From: Bradyrhizobium sp. WSM471
GTDB lineage: Bacteria; Pseudomonadota; Alphaproteobacteria; Rhizobiales; Xanthobacteraceae
DNA: 64,000 bases
Direction: 5' to 3'
NCBI RefSeq assembly: GCF_000244915.1
Contig: NZ_CM001442.1
Span: forward strand, 930,001-994,000
Shown here: one piece after another, positions 8,521-18,531 of the stretch
Numbering within the stretch: the first letter of the stretch is position 1
Layout: each line of letters opens with the position of its first letter
Program-made: the position numbers and the translations under genes
The notes under the pieces: generated by a model
Told to the model about the DNA's origin: nothing
What the model saw: the letters and a program-made list of their open reading frames with translations, nothing else
Database searches by the model: none

Positions 8521-9329
8521 GACGGCTCGCCGCCGTCCTGGTTGCCAGCCTTGAGATCGCGGAAACCCATGGTCAGTCCGCCTCAAGCACGCTTAAAGGT
8601 CTGGACCAGTGCTTTGCCGAAACCCGTATGGCGGAAGCCGCATGCGATCAGGCGGGCATCGACACCTCGATCCGTCTCGGATGCAGGTTGAAGGCGCACA
8701 GCGCGGAGAAACAGTGCCTCGATAGCTTGTTCGCCAACAAAGACGAGGTCAGGCAACCCGGCGATACGCCTTCCAAACCCCACGCCCTCATGCCGCCGTT
8801 GCCACCTCAGGCCGAACCGGCACCGGCACCGGCACCGGCCAATCGGGACGGCGCACCTGCGGGACCTTCAATCGCCGGGGGTTGGTTGATCAGCGAAACC
8901 ACGTCTCCAAGGGACTTCTCGCCGCTTTTCGTCGCTAAATTGTATGCGCTTCCTCCGGTGATAGCCAACGCACCGGAAGTGCTCGTGCTGCGTTGCCGCA
9001 ACCTGCGGACCGAGCTGACCCTCGGTGCCAATGGCCTCTGGCGCGCTTTGCGCGGAGGAGAAGTCGAGGTCGCAATCTCTCCCGGACAGGCAACGGCGCC
9101 GCCAATGCGGTGGCGATTGGCATCTGACGGTCGTACCGCCTCCATGGCAGAGGACCCGGTCGAATTGGTGCGCGCATTGCGCGTCGGAAGAACGTCTATC
9201 GCCGTAGCCGACGGTGCCGGGCGCAACATCAGTGCGATCTTCGAACTCGCCGGCATCGATGCTGTCCGCGCCAGGCTCGCAAGCGCCTGTCGCTGGACAA
9301 ATGCGACCGTCGAATCCCGAGGGAGATGA
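8517..9329 (+). CDS. Exported protein with VasI/TagO-like C-terminal domain
   Basis: A 270-residue exported protein. The N-terminus is signal-like (MRRLAAVLVASLEIAETHG). A cysteine-containing segment (residues 30-80) and a Pro/Ala-rich linker (about 85-110) follow. The C-terminal 150 residues resemble the type VI secretion-associated VasI/TagO family: VLVLRCRNLRTELTL, a W-R-L-A-S-D-G-R pattern, the IFELAGIDAVRARLASAC end and a final aromatic. No other type VI genes occur in the window, so the domain is probably used outside secretion. I fixed the start at 8517 from the 4-base overlap with the TAXI gene. The family assignment is from pattern memory. Confidence 0.6.
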   Translation: MRRLAAVLVASLEIAETHGQSASSTLKGLDQCFAETRMAEAACDQAGIDTSIRLGCRLKAHSAEKQCLDSLFANKDEVRQPGDTPSKPHALMPPLPPQAEPAPAPAPANRDGAPAGPSIAGGWLISETTSPRDFSPLFVAKLYALPPVIANAPEVLVLRCRNLRTELTLGANGLWRALRGGEVEVAISPGQATAPPMRWRLASDGRTASMAEDPVELVRALRVGRTSIAVADGAGRNISAIFELAGIDAVRARLASACRWTNATVESRGR

Positions 9330-9555
9330 CGGATTTTTCGCCGAGGGCGCATTCGCGCGCGTCCGGATTCTAATATATTGGCATTCTATTCTCGTCTGCT
9401 CGGCAGCGACTGCCCGGATTTCGACGTGATGCGGGCGGCGATCTTCGAAAGGAGACAGACAGGACGCGCGCTATTTCGTCACCACGCCCCGCGGCGCCTC
9501 TTGTGCGAAAGCGTGATGTTGCTGATGCTATATAAAGCCCTTCGGTAACCTGACG

Positions 9556-10023
9556 ATGCAGATCCGCACCGGCGACACCTTTGATCCGCGCGTCATCGCG
9601 CTGCTCGATCATCACGTCACGGCGGCGCGGGCGCAGACCGCGCCGGGCAGCGCCCATGCGCTCGATCTCTCCGGGCTGCGCGCGCCCGACGTCGCGTTCT
9701 GGACCGGCTGGGACGGCGAGACGCTGGTCGCCGTCGGGGCGCTGAAGACGCTGTCAGCCGGGCATGGCGAGGTGAAGTCGATGCATACGCTCCAGACCAC
9801 GCGGCGACGCGGCTTTGGCGCTGAGATGCTCCGCCACATTATCACGGAAGCCCGCGCGCGCGGCGTGGCGCGGCTCAGCCTCGAAACCGGCTCGTGGGAC
9901 TATTTCAAGCCGGCGCACGCGCTCTACCGGGCACATGGCTTTGTCCTCTGCGGCCCGTTCCAAGGCTATGTCGAGGATCCCAACAGCCTGTTCCTGACCC
10001 TGGATCTGTCGGCGAGCCGATAG
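9556..10023 (+). CDS. GNAT-family N-acetyltransferase
   Basis: The 155-residue protein is a single GNAT domain. It has the acetyl-CoA pyrophosphate-binding stretch TTRRRGFGAEMLRHII (Q/R-x-x-G-x-G/A, about residues 80-96), then SLETGSWDYFKPAHALYRAHGF, which is motif B with its typical F-x-P-A-x-x-L-Y-x-x-x-G-F. The closest group is the small PhnO/YedL-type acetyltransferases, which act on small molecules. The acceptor is unknown. The stop at 10021-10023 is one base from the end of the convergent DUF1003 gene. Confidence 0.88.
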   Translation: MQIRTGDTFDPRVIALLDHHVTAARAQTAPGSAHALDLSGLRAPDVAFWTGWDGETLVAVGALKTLSAGHGEVKSMHTLQTTRRRGFGAEMLRHIITEARARGVARLSLETGSWDYFKPAHALYRAHGFVLCGPFQGYVEDPNSLFLTLDLSASR

Positions 10024-10024
10024 C

Positions 10025-10552
10025 TCAGGAACGCGTCTCCTCGATCCTGTCGAGCACGCGCTCGGGGGCGATGTCGCGGCTTGCCTCCTCCAGATCCCGC
10101 TGCGAGTCGGGCTGGACGTCGAGCCGCTCGGCGATTTGCGTGAGGAGGCGGGCCACCTTGGTCAATTCGTGCTCGGCGAGAAGACTGATCTGGAGATCGA
10201 GATCGGCGCGCTTGTCCGCTGCTGCGCTCATGCGGTTCTGCGAGACCAGCACGAATGTCGACAGGAAGATCGCCTCGACCGAAGCAATCATCGCCAGCAC
10301 CACGAAGCTCTCGTCCCAGGCCGGGATTCCAGGCAGCCAATGCAGATTGGCGATGATCCAGAAGCCGAACACCGCGACATGGAGATAGACGAACGCCATG
10401 CTGCCGGTGAACGCCGTGATCGCATCGGCAACCCTTTCCTGACCCCTGGCCGCGCGCTGCTCGCGGCGACGGCGCTCGACCAGGGCCTGGATGTTGCGCT
10501 CGAGCGTCGGGCTCAATCCCTCGCCGGGATCATGGGTGATATCGTTACGCAC
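10025..10552 (-). CDS. DUF1003 membrane protein
   Basis: The 175-residue product shows the DUF1003 pattern: a charged N-terminal helix, two close transmembrane helices (about residues 52-72 and 84-104, MAFVYLHVAVFGFWIIANL and FVVLAMIASVEAIFLSTFVL), the conserved SQNRMSAAADKRADLDLQISLLAEHELTK stretch (105-133), and a polar C-terminal tail. The family is widespread and inner-membrane, with no established biochemical role. It shares a convergent end with the acetyltransferase and sits divergently, across 112 bases, from the sugar-cluster regulator. Confidence 0.88.
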   Translation of the reverse strand: MRNDITHDPGEGLSPTLERNIQALVERRRREQRAARGQERVADAITAFTGSMAFVYLHVAVFGFWIIANLHWLPGIPAWDESFVVLAMIASVEAIFLSTFVLVSQNRMSAAADKRADLDLQISLLAEHELTKVARLLTQIAERLDVQPDSQRDLEEASRDIAPERVLDRIEETRS

Positions 10553-10664
10553 GGGGCAGCAACGGCGGACGCAAGAGGCTGTTCCTGGGCTCAGCCGAAG
10601 GAAAATGCCCGCCGCCCCTCAAAATGAGTTGCGTACCTCAAAACACCTCTGCTAGCCTTCAGCC

Positions 10665-11723
10665 ATGGCCGATACGCTCACCACCACCGCGCTGACGCTG
10701 AAGGACATCGCCCGCCAGGCCGGCGTCAGCCTCGCGACGGTGGACCGCGTCCTGCACAATCGCCCGGGCGTGCGGCCGGATACGGTCCGGCGCGTCAAAG
10801 AGGCGATCGAGCGCAATTCGTTCCAGCCGCATGTGGCCGCCGCCGAGCTCGCCCGCGGCCGCGCCCGCCGTTTCGCCTTCGTGATGCCGTCGGGACCGAA
10901 CCCGTTCATGCAGCAGATCCAGGACTATCTCGGCGAGATGTCGGGCTGGCTGTCGTCCCGTCGCCTTGGCGTCGAGACGATCGCAACCGATGTATTCGAT
11001 CCGTCCGTGCTCGCGGCTTCCCTGGAAGGGCTCTCGGAGGATTACGACGGCATCGCCGTGGTGGCGCTCGACCATCCCGGCGTCCGCGCCGCCATCGACG
11101 ATCTCGTCGGTGCCGGCGCCAAGGTCGTGACGCTGGTCTCGGACGTGCCCTCGTCGCGCCGGCACCATTATGTCGGCATCGACAACATTGCCGCCGGGCG
11201 CACCGCCGGCGCGCTGGTCGGGCGGCTGGTGGGACAAAAGTCCGGCAAGGTTGCGATCGTCGCGGGCTCACAGGGCCTGCGCGACCATGCCGAACGCATT
11301 TTTGGCTTCAATCAGGTGATGGCGTCGGAATTCCCCGGCCTCAGTGTGCTGCCGGTGCTCGAAGGACGCGACGAGGACGCGCGTTCGGAGCAGGTGTTGG
11401 CGCGGCTGTTGAGCCGGCATGCCGACATTGTGGGCCTTTATAATGTCGGCGCCGGCACGCAAGGTGTCGCCAACGCGTTGAACGAGAAGGCATTGAGCGA
11501 TGCCGGTCGCGACAAGCAGGTGGTGTTCGTCGGACACGACCTTACCGCGCTGACGCGCCGGCTGTTGCTGCAGGGCGTGATGCATGCCGCGATCTCGCAG
11601 AACCCCGGACACGAAGCGCGCGCCGCCGTGCGCGTGCTGCTCGCGCTCGCGCGTGGCGAGCCGATCTTGCGCGAACAGGAGAAGATCAGGATCGACATCG
11701 TGATGCGAGAGAATCTGCCTTAG
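10665..11723 (+). CDS. LacI-family transcriptional regulator of the sugar cluster
   Basis: The 352-residue protein has an N-terminal LacI helix-turn-helix (about residues 10-60, LKDIARQAGVSLATVDRVLHNRPGVRPDTVRRVKEAI). A periplasmic-binding-protein-like sensor domain follows (residues 65-340), of the sugar-binding type 4/Peripla_BP_4 class, with GIDNIAAGRTAG and a typical AISQNPGHEARAAV end. It most likely represses the downstream catabolic and transport genes until a pentose or related sugar binds. It lies 82 bases upstream of xylB, in the same direction, so it may be co-transcribed with it. No clear palindromic operator was found by eye in the two intergenic gaps. Confidence 0.9.
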   Translation: MADTLTTTALTLKDIARQAGVSLATVDRVLHNRPGVRPDTVRRVKEAIERNSFQPHVAAAELARGRARRFAFVMPSGPNPFMQQIQDYLGEMSGWLSSRRLGVETIATDVFDPSVLAASLEGLSEDYDGIAVVALDHPGVRAAIDDLVGAGAKVVTLVSDVPSSRRHHYVGIDNIAAGRTAGALVGRLVGQKSGKVAIVAGSQGLRDHAERIFGFNQVMASEFPGLSVLPVLEGRDEDARSEQVLARLLSRHADIVGLYNVGAGTQGVANALNEKALSDAGRDKQVVFVGHDLTALTRRLLLQGVMHAAISQNPGHEARAAVRVLLALARGEPILREQEKIRIDIVMRENLP

Positions 11724-11805
11724 CGGCAGGTGGAATTCAAAACGACCCGTTGCGGATAAGGCGACTTTGAGTTCGCGCACCGCAACAGGCGAAAGGGAGG
11801 ATGGC

Positions 11806-13260
<1,455 letters not shown>

Positions 13261-14583
13261 GTGAATGCGTCAGCGAAATTCTTCGATACGAGCGTACCTG
13301 TCGCCTTCGCCGGCAAGGATGCGGGCAACACGCTTGCCTTCCGCTGGTACGACAAGGACCGCCTCGTCCATGGTCGCAGGATGGAGGACCATCTGCGCTT
13401 TGCGGTCTGCTATTGGCACTCGTTGTGCTGGCCCGGCGGCGATCCCTTTGGCGGCGAGACGTTTCTGCGGCCCTGGCACCACGGCGCCGATGCGATGGCG
13501 CAGGCGCGCGCCAAGGCCGACGTCGCCTTCGAGCTGTTCCGCCTACTCGACGTGCCCTTCTTCACCTTCCACGACGTCGATGCGGCGCCGGAAGGGAACT
13601 CACTCGCGGAATCCGTCGCCAACCTCAATGCCATCGCCGATCTGTTCGAGGCGAAGATGGCCTCGAGCAGAGTGCGCCTGCTCTGGGGTACCGCCAATTT
13701 GTTCACGCATCGCCGCTACATGGCGGGCGCGGCCACCAATCCGGACCCCGAGATATTCACCTATGCCGCCGGCCAGGTCCGCGCCGCCCTGGAGGTGACG
13801 CACCGTCTGGGCGGCCAGAATTACGTGCTGTGGGGCGGGCGCGAGGGCTACGAGACGCTGCTCAACACCGATCTCAAGCGCGAGCTCGACCAGCTCGGCC
13901 GCTTCGTCTCGCTGGTCGTCGAGCACAAGCACAAGATCGGCTTCAAGGGACCGATCCTGATCGAGCCGAAGCCGAAGGAGCCGACCAAGCATCAATACGA
14001 TTTCGACGTCGCCACCTGCTACGGCTTCCTCGCGCGTTACGACCTGCTGAAGGACGTCAAGCTCAACATCGAGCAGAACCACGCCATCCTCGCCGGCCAC
14101 TCCTTCCATCACGAGGTCGCGCTGGCGGAGGCGCTGGGTGTGTTCGGCTCGCTCGACATCAACCGCGGCGACGATCTGCTCGGCTGGGACACCGATCAGT
14201 TCGCGATGAACGTGCCCGAGCTTGCCCTGGTGTTCCACGAGCTCCTGAGCCGCGGCGGCTTCAGCTCCGGCGGGCTGAATTTCGACGCCAAGATTCGCCG
14301 CCAGTCGATCGATCCCGACGATCTGATCCATGCCCATGTCGGCTCGATGGATGCCTGCGCGAGGGCGTTGCTCGCCGCCGCGGACATGCTCGACGCCGGT
14401 GTGCTCACTGCGCCGCTTGCGAAACGTTACGAGGGATGGGCCGGGCCCGAGGGCCGCGCCATTCTCGGCGGCCAGCGCTCGCTCGCCGAACTTGCCGACC
14501 GCGCGCACGGCCCGGGCTTTGACCCGCAGCCGCGCTCGGGCCGGCAGGAATATCTGGAATCCCTCGTCAACCGCTACATCTGA
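13261..14583 (+). CDS. xylA: Xylose isomerase
   Basis: A 440-residue metal-dependent xylose isomerase, converting D-xylose to D-xylulose. Conserved features include HHGADAMA, the catalytic His/Asp pair in [12 protein letters not shown] (about residue 100), [16 protein letters not shown], the metal site [32 protein letters not shown], and the [16 protein letters not shown] segment. The start is a GTG that follows the xylB stop directly, with AAGGAG about 10 bases upstream inside xylB. In many bacteria the order is A then B; here B precedes A. Together with xylB it makes the classical isomerase route feeding the pentose phosphate pathway. Confidence 0.97.
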   Translation: MNASAKFFDTSVPVAFAGKDAGNTLAFRWYDKDRLVHGRRMEDHLRFAVCYWHSLCWPGGDPFGGETFLRPWHHGADAMAQARAKADVAFELFRLLDVPFFTFHDVDAAPEGNSLAESVANLNAIADLFEAKMASSRVRLLWGTANLFTHRRYMAGAATNPDPEIFTYAAGQVRAALEVTHRLGGQNYVLWGGREGYETLLNTDLKRELDQLGRFVSLVVEHKHKIGFKGPILIEPKPKEPTKHQYDFDVATCYGFLARYDLLKDVKLNIEQNHAILAGHSFHHEVALAEALGVFGSLDINRGDDLLGWDTDQFAMNVPELALVFHELLSRGGFSSGGLNFDAKIRRQSIDPDDLIHAHVGSMDACARALLAAADMLDAGVLTAPLAKRYEGWAGPEGRAILGGQRSLAELADRAHGPGFDPQPRSGRQEYLESLVNRYI

Positions 14584-14595
14584 GGAAGGCCGCTG

Positions 14596-15354
14596 ATGAC
14601 AAATGCACAAGCGACACCGGTCCTCGAGTTGACCGGCATCGGCAAGGAGTTCGGCGCGATCCGCGCGCTGCATGAAGTCGACATGCACGTCCTCCCCGGC
14701 GAGGTCGTCGGCTTAATGGGCGACAACGGCGCGGGCAAGTCGACGTTGGTCAAGATCATCGCCGGCAATTTCCGCCCCAGCCACGGCGAAATCCGTTTCG
14801 CCGGCAGCGCGGTTCATTTCAACCGGCCCGTCGATGCCCGCGGCGTCGGCATCGAGGTGGTCTATCAGGACCTTGCGCTCGCCGACAATCTCACGGCGGC
14901 GGCCAACGTCTTTCTCGGCCGCGAGCTGAAGCGCAGGATCGGGCCGTTCGCGTTGCTCGACCACAAGGCGATGGCGGCGCGTGCGCTGGAGCTGTTCGGG
15001 GAGCTGCGTTCGGAGACGCGCCCCGACGACCTCGTCAAGCAGATGTCGGGCGGCCAGCGCCAGGCGGTTGCGATTGCGCGGACGCGGCTCTCCAACGCGA
15101 AGCTGGTCATGATGGACGAGCCCACGGCCGCGATCTCGGTCCGCCAGGTCGAGCAGGTGCTCGGCCTGATCCACCGGCTGAAGGAGCAGGGCGTTGCCGT
15201 GATGCTGATCTCGCACCGCATGCCCGACGTGTTCGCGGTGTGCGACCGCGTCATCGTCATGCGTCGCGGCGAGAAGCGCGCCGACAAGCCGATCCGGGAC
15301 ACCAGCCCCGAGGAGGTGACCGCCCTCATCACCGGCGCGAAGGAGGCTGCGTAA
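14596..15354 (+). CDS. Sugar ABC transporter ATPase, single-domain type
   Basis: The 252-residue ATPase has Walker A GDNGAGKST (about residues 42-50), the Q-loop at VVYQD, signature MSGGQRQ (about 151), Walker B LVMMDEPTAA and the H-loop SHRM. It belongs to the carbohydrate (CUT2) group, but is a single ATPase domain like FrcA, rather than the fused double domain of RbsA or XylG. It would act as a homodimer under the permease encoded next. It starts 12 bases after xylA and ends flush with the permease start. The substrate is presumably a pentose or related monosaccharide, inferred from the neighbours. Confidence 0.93.
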   Translation: MTNAQATPVLELTGIGKEFGAIRALHEVDMHVLPGEVVGLMGDNGAGKSTLVKIIAGNFRPSHGEIRFAGSAVHFNRPVDARGVGIEVVYQDLALADNLTAAANVFLGRELKRRIGPFALLDHKAMAARALELFGELRSETRPDDLVKQMSGGQRQAVAIARTRLSNAKLVMMDEPTAAISVRQVEQVLGLIHRLKEQGVAVMLISHRMPDVFAVCDRVIVMRRGEKRADKPIRDTSPEEVTALITGAKEAA

Positions 15355-16425
15355 ATGGCGATGCAATTGGAATCTCCGATCACGTTCACCAACATCGGCA
15401 AGGTCAGATGGTGGCAGCGCGGCCTGTTCGCCTCGCAAACCGGTTACGTCCTGGTCGCGCTCGCAGTGCTGCTCCTCGTGATGCATTTTGCGAGCCCCTA
15501 TTTCTTTACCCAAGGCAACATGCAGAACGTGGCGAAGAACTTTTCCTTCATCGCCATCGCCACCCTTGGCATCACCTTCGTCATCATCACCGGCGGCATC
15601 GACCTCTCGGTCGGCTCGATGATGTGCTTTTCCGCAATGATCACCTCAATGGTGATGGTCGAGCTGTCGGCGCCCGGATCGCCGTTCGTCCACTTGGCCG
15701 CCGACGGTAAGACCGCAATTGCCAATGTGCCGGGCCTGATCCTGCTGCTCTCGGTGCTGGCCGGGCTCGTGGTCGCGCTGCTCGTCGGGCTCGTCAACGG
15801 CTTTTGCATCGCGGTGTTGGGACTATCGCCGTTCGTAACCACGCTCGGCATGCTCTCGATCGTGCGTGGGCTCGCCTATGTCGTCTCGAACGGCCGCGGC
15901 AGTTTCCCTGGGGGCCCCGATGCCAACTATTTCTATGCGCTCACCTCGGGCGACATATTCGGCGTGCCGATGCCCTTCATCTACCTGGTGATCCTCGCCG
16001 CGATCATGGCGGTCGTGCTGCATCACAGCTCCTTCGGCCGCCATGTCTTCGCGCTCGGCGGCAATGAGAAGGCGGCCGAGCTGACCGGCATCCCGGTCGT
16101 GCGCGTCAAGATCCAGGTCTATGCGGTCTGCGCGCTCGCCGCGGGGCTGCAGGGCATCATCATCTCGGGCTGGCTCGGATCGGCGCCCGCGAACATGGCG
16201 ACCTCGTACGAGCTGAACGTGATCGCCGCGGCCGTCATCGGCGGTGCCAACCTGGCCGGCGGCGTCGGCGGGCCGCTCGGTGCCATCGTCGGCTGCGTGC
16301 TGCTCGAGGTGATCCGCAACGGCCTCGTGCTCGCGCAGGTCAACTCCTACTGGCAGCAGACGCTGGTGGGCGTGATCATCATCCTCGCCGTGCTGGTCGA
16401 CCGCATCCGGTCGCGCATGACTTGA
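15355..16425 (+). CDS. Sugar ABC transporter permease (CUT2/FrcC type)
   Basis: A 356-residue inner-membrane permease with about ten hydrophobic helices. It has family motifs of the RbsC/XylH/FrcC group: IATLGITFVIITGGIDLSVGS (about residues 68-88), FVTTLGMLSIVRGLAYVVSNG, the cytoplasmic coupling loop HHSSFGRHVFALGGNEKAAELTGI, and AAVIGGANLAGGVGGPLGAIVG. It starts immediately after the ATPase stop and forms the channel of the importer with the ATPase and the periplasmic binding protein. A stem-loop (16433-16476) separates it from the binding-protein gene. Confidence 0.94.
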   Translation: MAMQLESPITFTNIGKVRWWQRGLFASQTGYVLVALAVLLLVMHFASPYFFTQGNMQNVAKNFSFIAIATLGITFVIITGGIDLSVGSMMCFSAMITSMVMVELSAPGSPFVHLAADGKTAIANVPGLILLLSVLAGLVVALLVGLVNGFCIAVLGLSPFVTTLGMLSIVRGLAYVVSNGRGSFPGGPDANYFYALTSGDIFGVPMPFIYLVILAAIMAVVLHHSSFGRHVFALGGNEKAAELTGIPVVRVKIQVYAVCALAAGLQGIIISGWLGSAPANMATSYELNVIAAAVIGGANLAGGVGGPLGAIVGCVLLEVIRNGLVLAQVNSYWQQTLVGVIIILAVLVDRIRSRMT

Positions 16426-16432
16426 GACGACT

Positions 16433-16476
16433 TTTCCGGGAGAATAACGATTTAACGTCTATCCGCCTCCCGGAAA
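16433..16476. promoter_or_regulatory. Intercistronic stem-loop before the binding-protein gene
   Basis: TTTCCGGGAG and CTCCCGGAAA are exact reverse complements, 24 bases apart, just after the permease stop. Such stem-loops commonly set the higher expression of binding proteins over the membrane parts, by protecting or terminating segments of mRNA. That role here is inference. Confidence 0.5.
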
Positions 16477-16514
16477 CTTTCAAAGGATAGGCATCACAAG
16501 TGTGGAGGGAAACT

Positions 16515-17447
16515 ATGAGGAAATTACTTCTGGCTGGTATGGCCGTCGCGATGATGGCAACGCCGGCGTTCGCCCAGACCTACAAGTTCGCGGTCGTGCC
16601 CAAGGCGATGAACAATCCGTTCTTCGACGTGGCGCGCGATGGCTGCCTCAAGCGCGCCAAGGAGCTCGGCAACGTCGAATGTATCTACAAGGGGCCGATC
16701 GAGCACGAGCCGGCGACACAAGCGCAGATCATCCAGGACTTCATCACGCAGAAGGTGGATGGGCTTGCGATCTCGGTCGCCGACGTTGCGGCGATGACCA
16801 AGTCGATCGACGCGGCAGCCGCGGCCGGCATCCCCGTCATCACGTTTGACGCAGATGCGCCGGGCTCCAAGCGCATCGCCTATATCGGCACCAACAACAA
16901 GGACTTCGGTCTCGCACTGGGCAAGCAGCTGCTGCAGCTCCGGCCCGAGGGCGGCAAATACGCCGTGGTCTCCGGCGGTCCGGGCGCCAAGAACCTCGCC
17001 GAGCGCGTCGACGGCGTGCGGGAAGCGCTCAAGGGTTCGAAATGGGTCGAGGTCGCTGGGTCGCCGACCTTCTGCAACGACGATTCCGCGCTTGCGGTTC
17101 AGCAGATGGCAGACCTCCGCACCGCGACGCCGGACCTCGCCGCGATCGTACCGGTCGGCGGCTGGCCGATGTTCGCGCCCGAGGGCTACAAGGCCTTCGT
17201 CAACAAGAACAAGAAGGACATCGATGCCGGCAAGTTCACCCTCGTCGTCGCCGACACGCTGAAGATGCAGCTCGAACTGCTGCGCGACGGCTATTCCAAC
17301 GCGCTGACCGGCCAGCGCCCGTTCGAGATGGGCGAGAAGTCGATGGACACTCTGCTGGCGATCAAGAAGGGCCAGAAGGTGCCGGAGATCATCTATACCG
17401 GCCTCGATCTCGTGACCAAGGACAACGTCGCGAAGATGCTGAAATAG
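16515..17447 (+). CDS. Sugar ABC transporter periplasmic binding protein
   Basis: A 310-residue exported receptor. The signal peptide is residues 1-21 (MRKLLLAGMAVAMMATPAFA), cleaved before QTYKF. The mature part is a type I (Peripla_BP_4) sugar-binding fold with VPKAMNNPFFDVARDGC, a VDGLAISVADVAAM hinge stretch, GIPVITFDADAP and YIGTNNKDFG, all typical of ribose/xylose/fructose receptors. ATG 16515 has GGAGGGAAA upstream; the GTG at 16500 lacks a leader sense. It completes the importer with the preceding ATPase and permease. The ligand cannot be deduced from sequence alone, though a pentose is likely from xylAB. Confidence 0.94.
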   Translation: MRKLLLAGMAVAMMATPAFAQTYKFAVVPKAMNNPFFDVARDGCLKRAKELGNVECIYKGPIEHEPATQAQIIQDFITQKVDGLAISVADVAAMTKSIDAAAAAGIPVITFDADAPGSKRIAYIGTNNKDFGLALGKQLLQLRPEGGKYAVVSGGPGAKNLAERVDGVREALKGSKWVEVAGSPTFCNDDSALAVQQMADLRTATPDLAAIVPVGGWPMFAPEGYKAFVNKNKKDIDAGKFTLVVADTLKMQLELLRDGYSNALTGQRPFEMGEKSMDTLLAIKKGQKVPEIIYTGLDLVTKDNVAKMLK

Positions 17448-17478
17448 GAGCGTCCCCAGCCCCGCGCTCCTCGCGTGC

Positions 17479-17511
17479 CTCTCCCGCTTGCGGTTTTCGC
17501 AAGCGGGAGAG
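17479..17511. terminator. Perfect 14-bp hairpin after the binding-protein gene
   Basis: CTCTCCCGCTTGCG and CGCAAGCGGGAGAG are exact complements around the 5-base loop GTTTT, 32 bases after the binding-protein stop. The following sequence (ATGATTTTG) has only a short T-run, so it may be an attenuating or mRNA-stabilising hairpin rather than a full terminator. The core CCCGCTTGCGG is shared with the larger palindromic repeat at 41530-41669, so it may be a minimal member of that repeat family. Confidence 0.6.
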
Positions 17512-17544
17512 ATGATTTTGCTGTTGGGGAAGACTGACGAGGCA

Positions 17545-18528
17545 ATGGGAATGAAAAGGTCGCGGCTCGGCTCTCTCGATGTCACCTCGCTCGGCCTCGG
17601 TTCCGCGCCTCTCGGCGGATTGTTCACCCCCGTCAGCGATGCCGATGCGGAGGCGACCATCGCCCGCGCCTGGTCGCTCGGAATCCGCTTCTTCGACACC
17701 GCGCCGCTCTACGGCTTTGGCCTCGCGGAGCGACGCCTCGGCGCATTCCTGCGGCAACAGCCCCGTGACTCCTACGCCATCTCGACCAAGGTCGGTCGTC
17801 TGCTGCGTGCGCCCGATGGCGCCGCCGCCGAGGACGAGCATTACAAGGGCACGTCGCGGGAGCGGCCGGTGTTCGATTTCAGTCATGACGGCGTGATGCG
17901 GTCGGTGGAGGAAAGCCTGGCGCGGCTTGGGCTCGACCGCGTCGATGTCCTGCTCGTGCATGATCCCGACGACCACTACGACGACGCCGTCGCCGGCGCC
18001 TTCCGCGCGCTCCAGCGCCTGCGCAGTGAGGGCACTGTCAAGGCGATCGGTGCCGGCATGAACCAGTCGGACATGCTGGTCCGGTTCGCAGAGACCGTTC
18101 CGGTCGACTGCTTCCTGCTCGCCGGCCGCTACACGTTGCTCGATCAGGGCGCGCTGGATGCGCTGTTCCCGGTCTGCGCCGCGAAGAACATCGGCATCCT
18201 GCTCGGCGGCATCTACAACAGCGGCATCCTGGCCAATCCGCACACGGGCGCGAAGTTCAACTATCAGGACGCCGATGCGGCACTCGTCGCCCGCGCGCTC
18301 GCGCTCGACGAGCTTTGCCGCAAGCACGGCACCGAGCTGAAAGCCGCGGCGCTGCATTTCTGCATGGCCCATCCGGCGGTCACGGTCGCCGTGATGGGCG
18401 CGCGCAATGCCGCGGAAATTGCCGACAACATCGCGATGTCGGAGATGGCGGTGCCGGCGGCGTTCTGGCAGGAGCTGCGTGCGCGAAAACTCGTCGATGC
18501 CCGCGCTCCATTGCCCGGCGGAGCGTAG
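17545..18528 (+). CDS. Aldo/keto reductase, aldose 1-dehydrogenase (L-fucose / D-threo-aldose) type
   Basis: A 327-residue aldo/keto reductase barrel. It has the catalytic set Asp-Tyr-Lys-His in DTAPLYGFGLAERRLG, STKVGR and LVHDPDDH. The sequence pattern (LGLGSAPLGGLF, HYKGTSRERPVFDFSHDGV, GGIYNSGILANP) matches the L-fucose / D-threo-aldose 1-dehydrogenase group, which oxidises an aldose to its lactone with NAD(P). The following gene is a lactonase-type hydrolase, which fits. I chose ATG 17545 with GAGG upstream; ATG 17551 is possible. The mix of this oxidative step with xylose isomerase and xylulokinase suggests the cluster handles more than one sugar. Confidence 0.88.
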   Translation: MGMKRSRLGSLDVTSLGLGSAPLGGLFTPVSDADAEATIARAWSLGIRFFDTAPLYGFGLAERRLGAFLRQQPRDSYAISTKVGRLLRAPDGAAAEDEHYKGTSRERPVFDFSHDGVMRSVEESLARLGLDRVDVLLVHDPDDHYDDAVAGAFRALQRLRSEGTVKAIGAGMNQSDMLVRFAETVPVDCFLLAGRYTLLDQGALDALFPVCAAKNIGILLGGIYNSGILANPHTGAKFNYQDADAALVARALALDELCRKHGTELKAAALHFCMAHPAVTVAVMGARNAAEIADNIAMSEMAVPAAFWQELRARKLVDARAPLPGGA

Positions 18529-18531
18529 GGC

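Noticed and set aside
8817..8840. Short tandem CGGCAC repeat
   Set aside because: It encodes the Pro/Ala linker of the VasI-like protein; low-complexity coding sequence, not an independent element.
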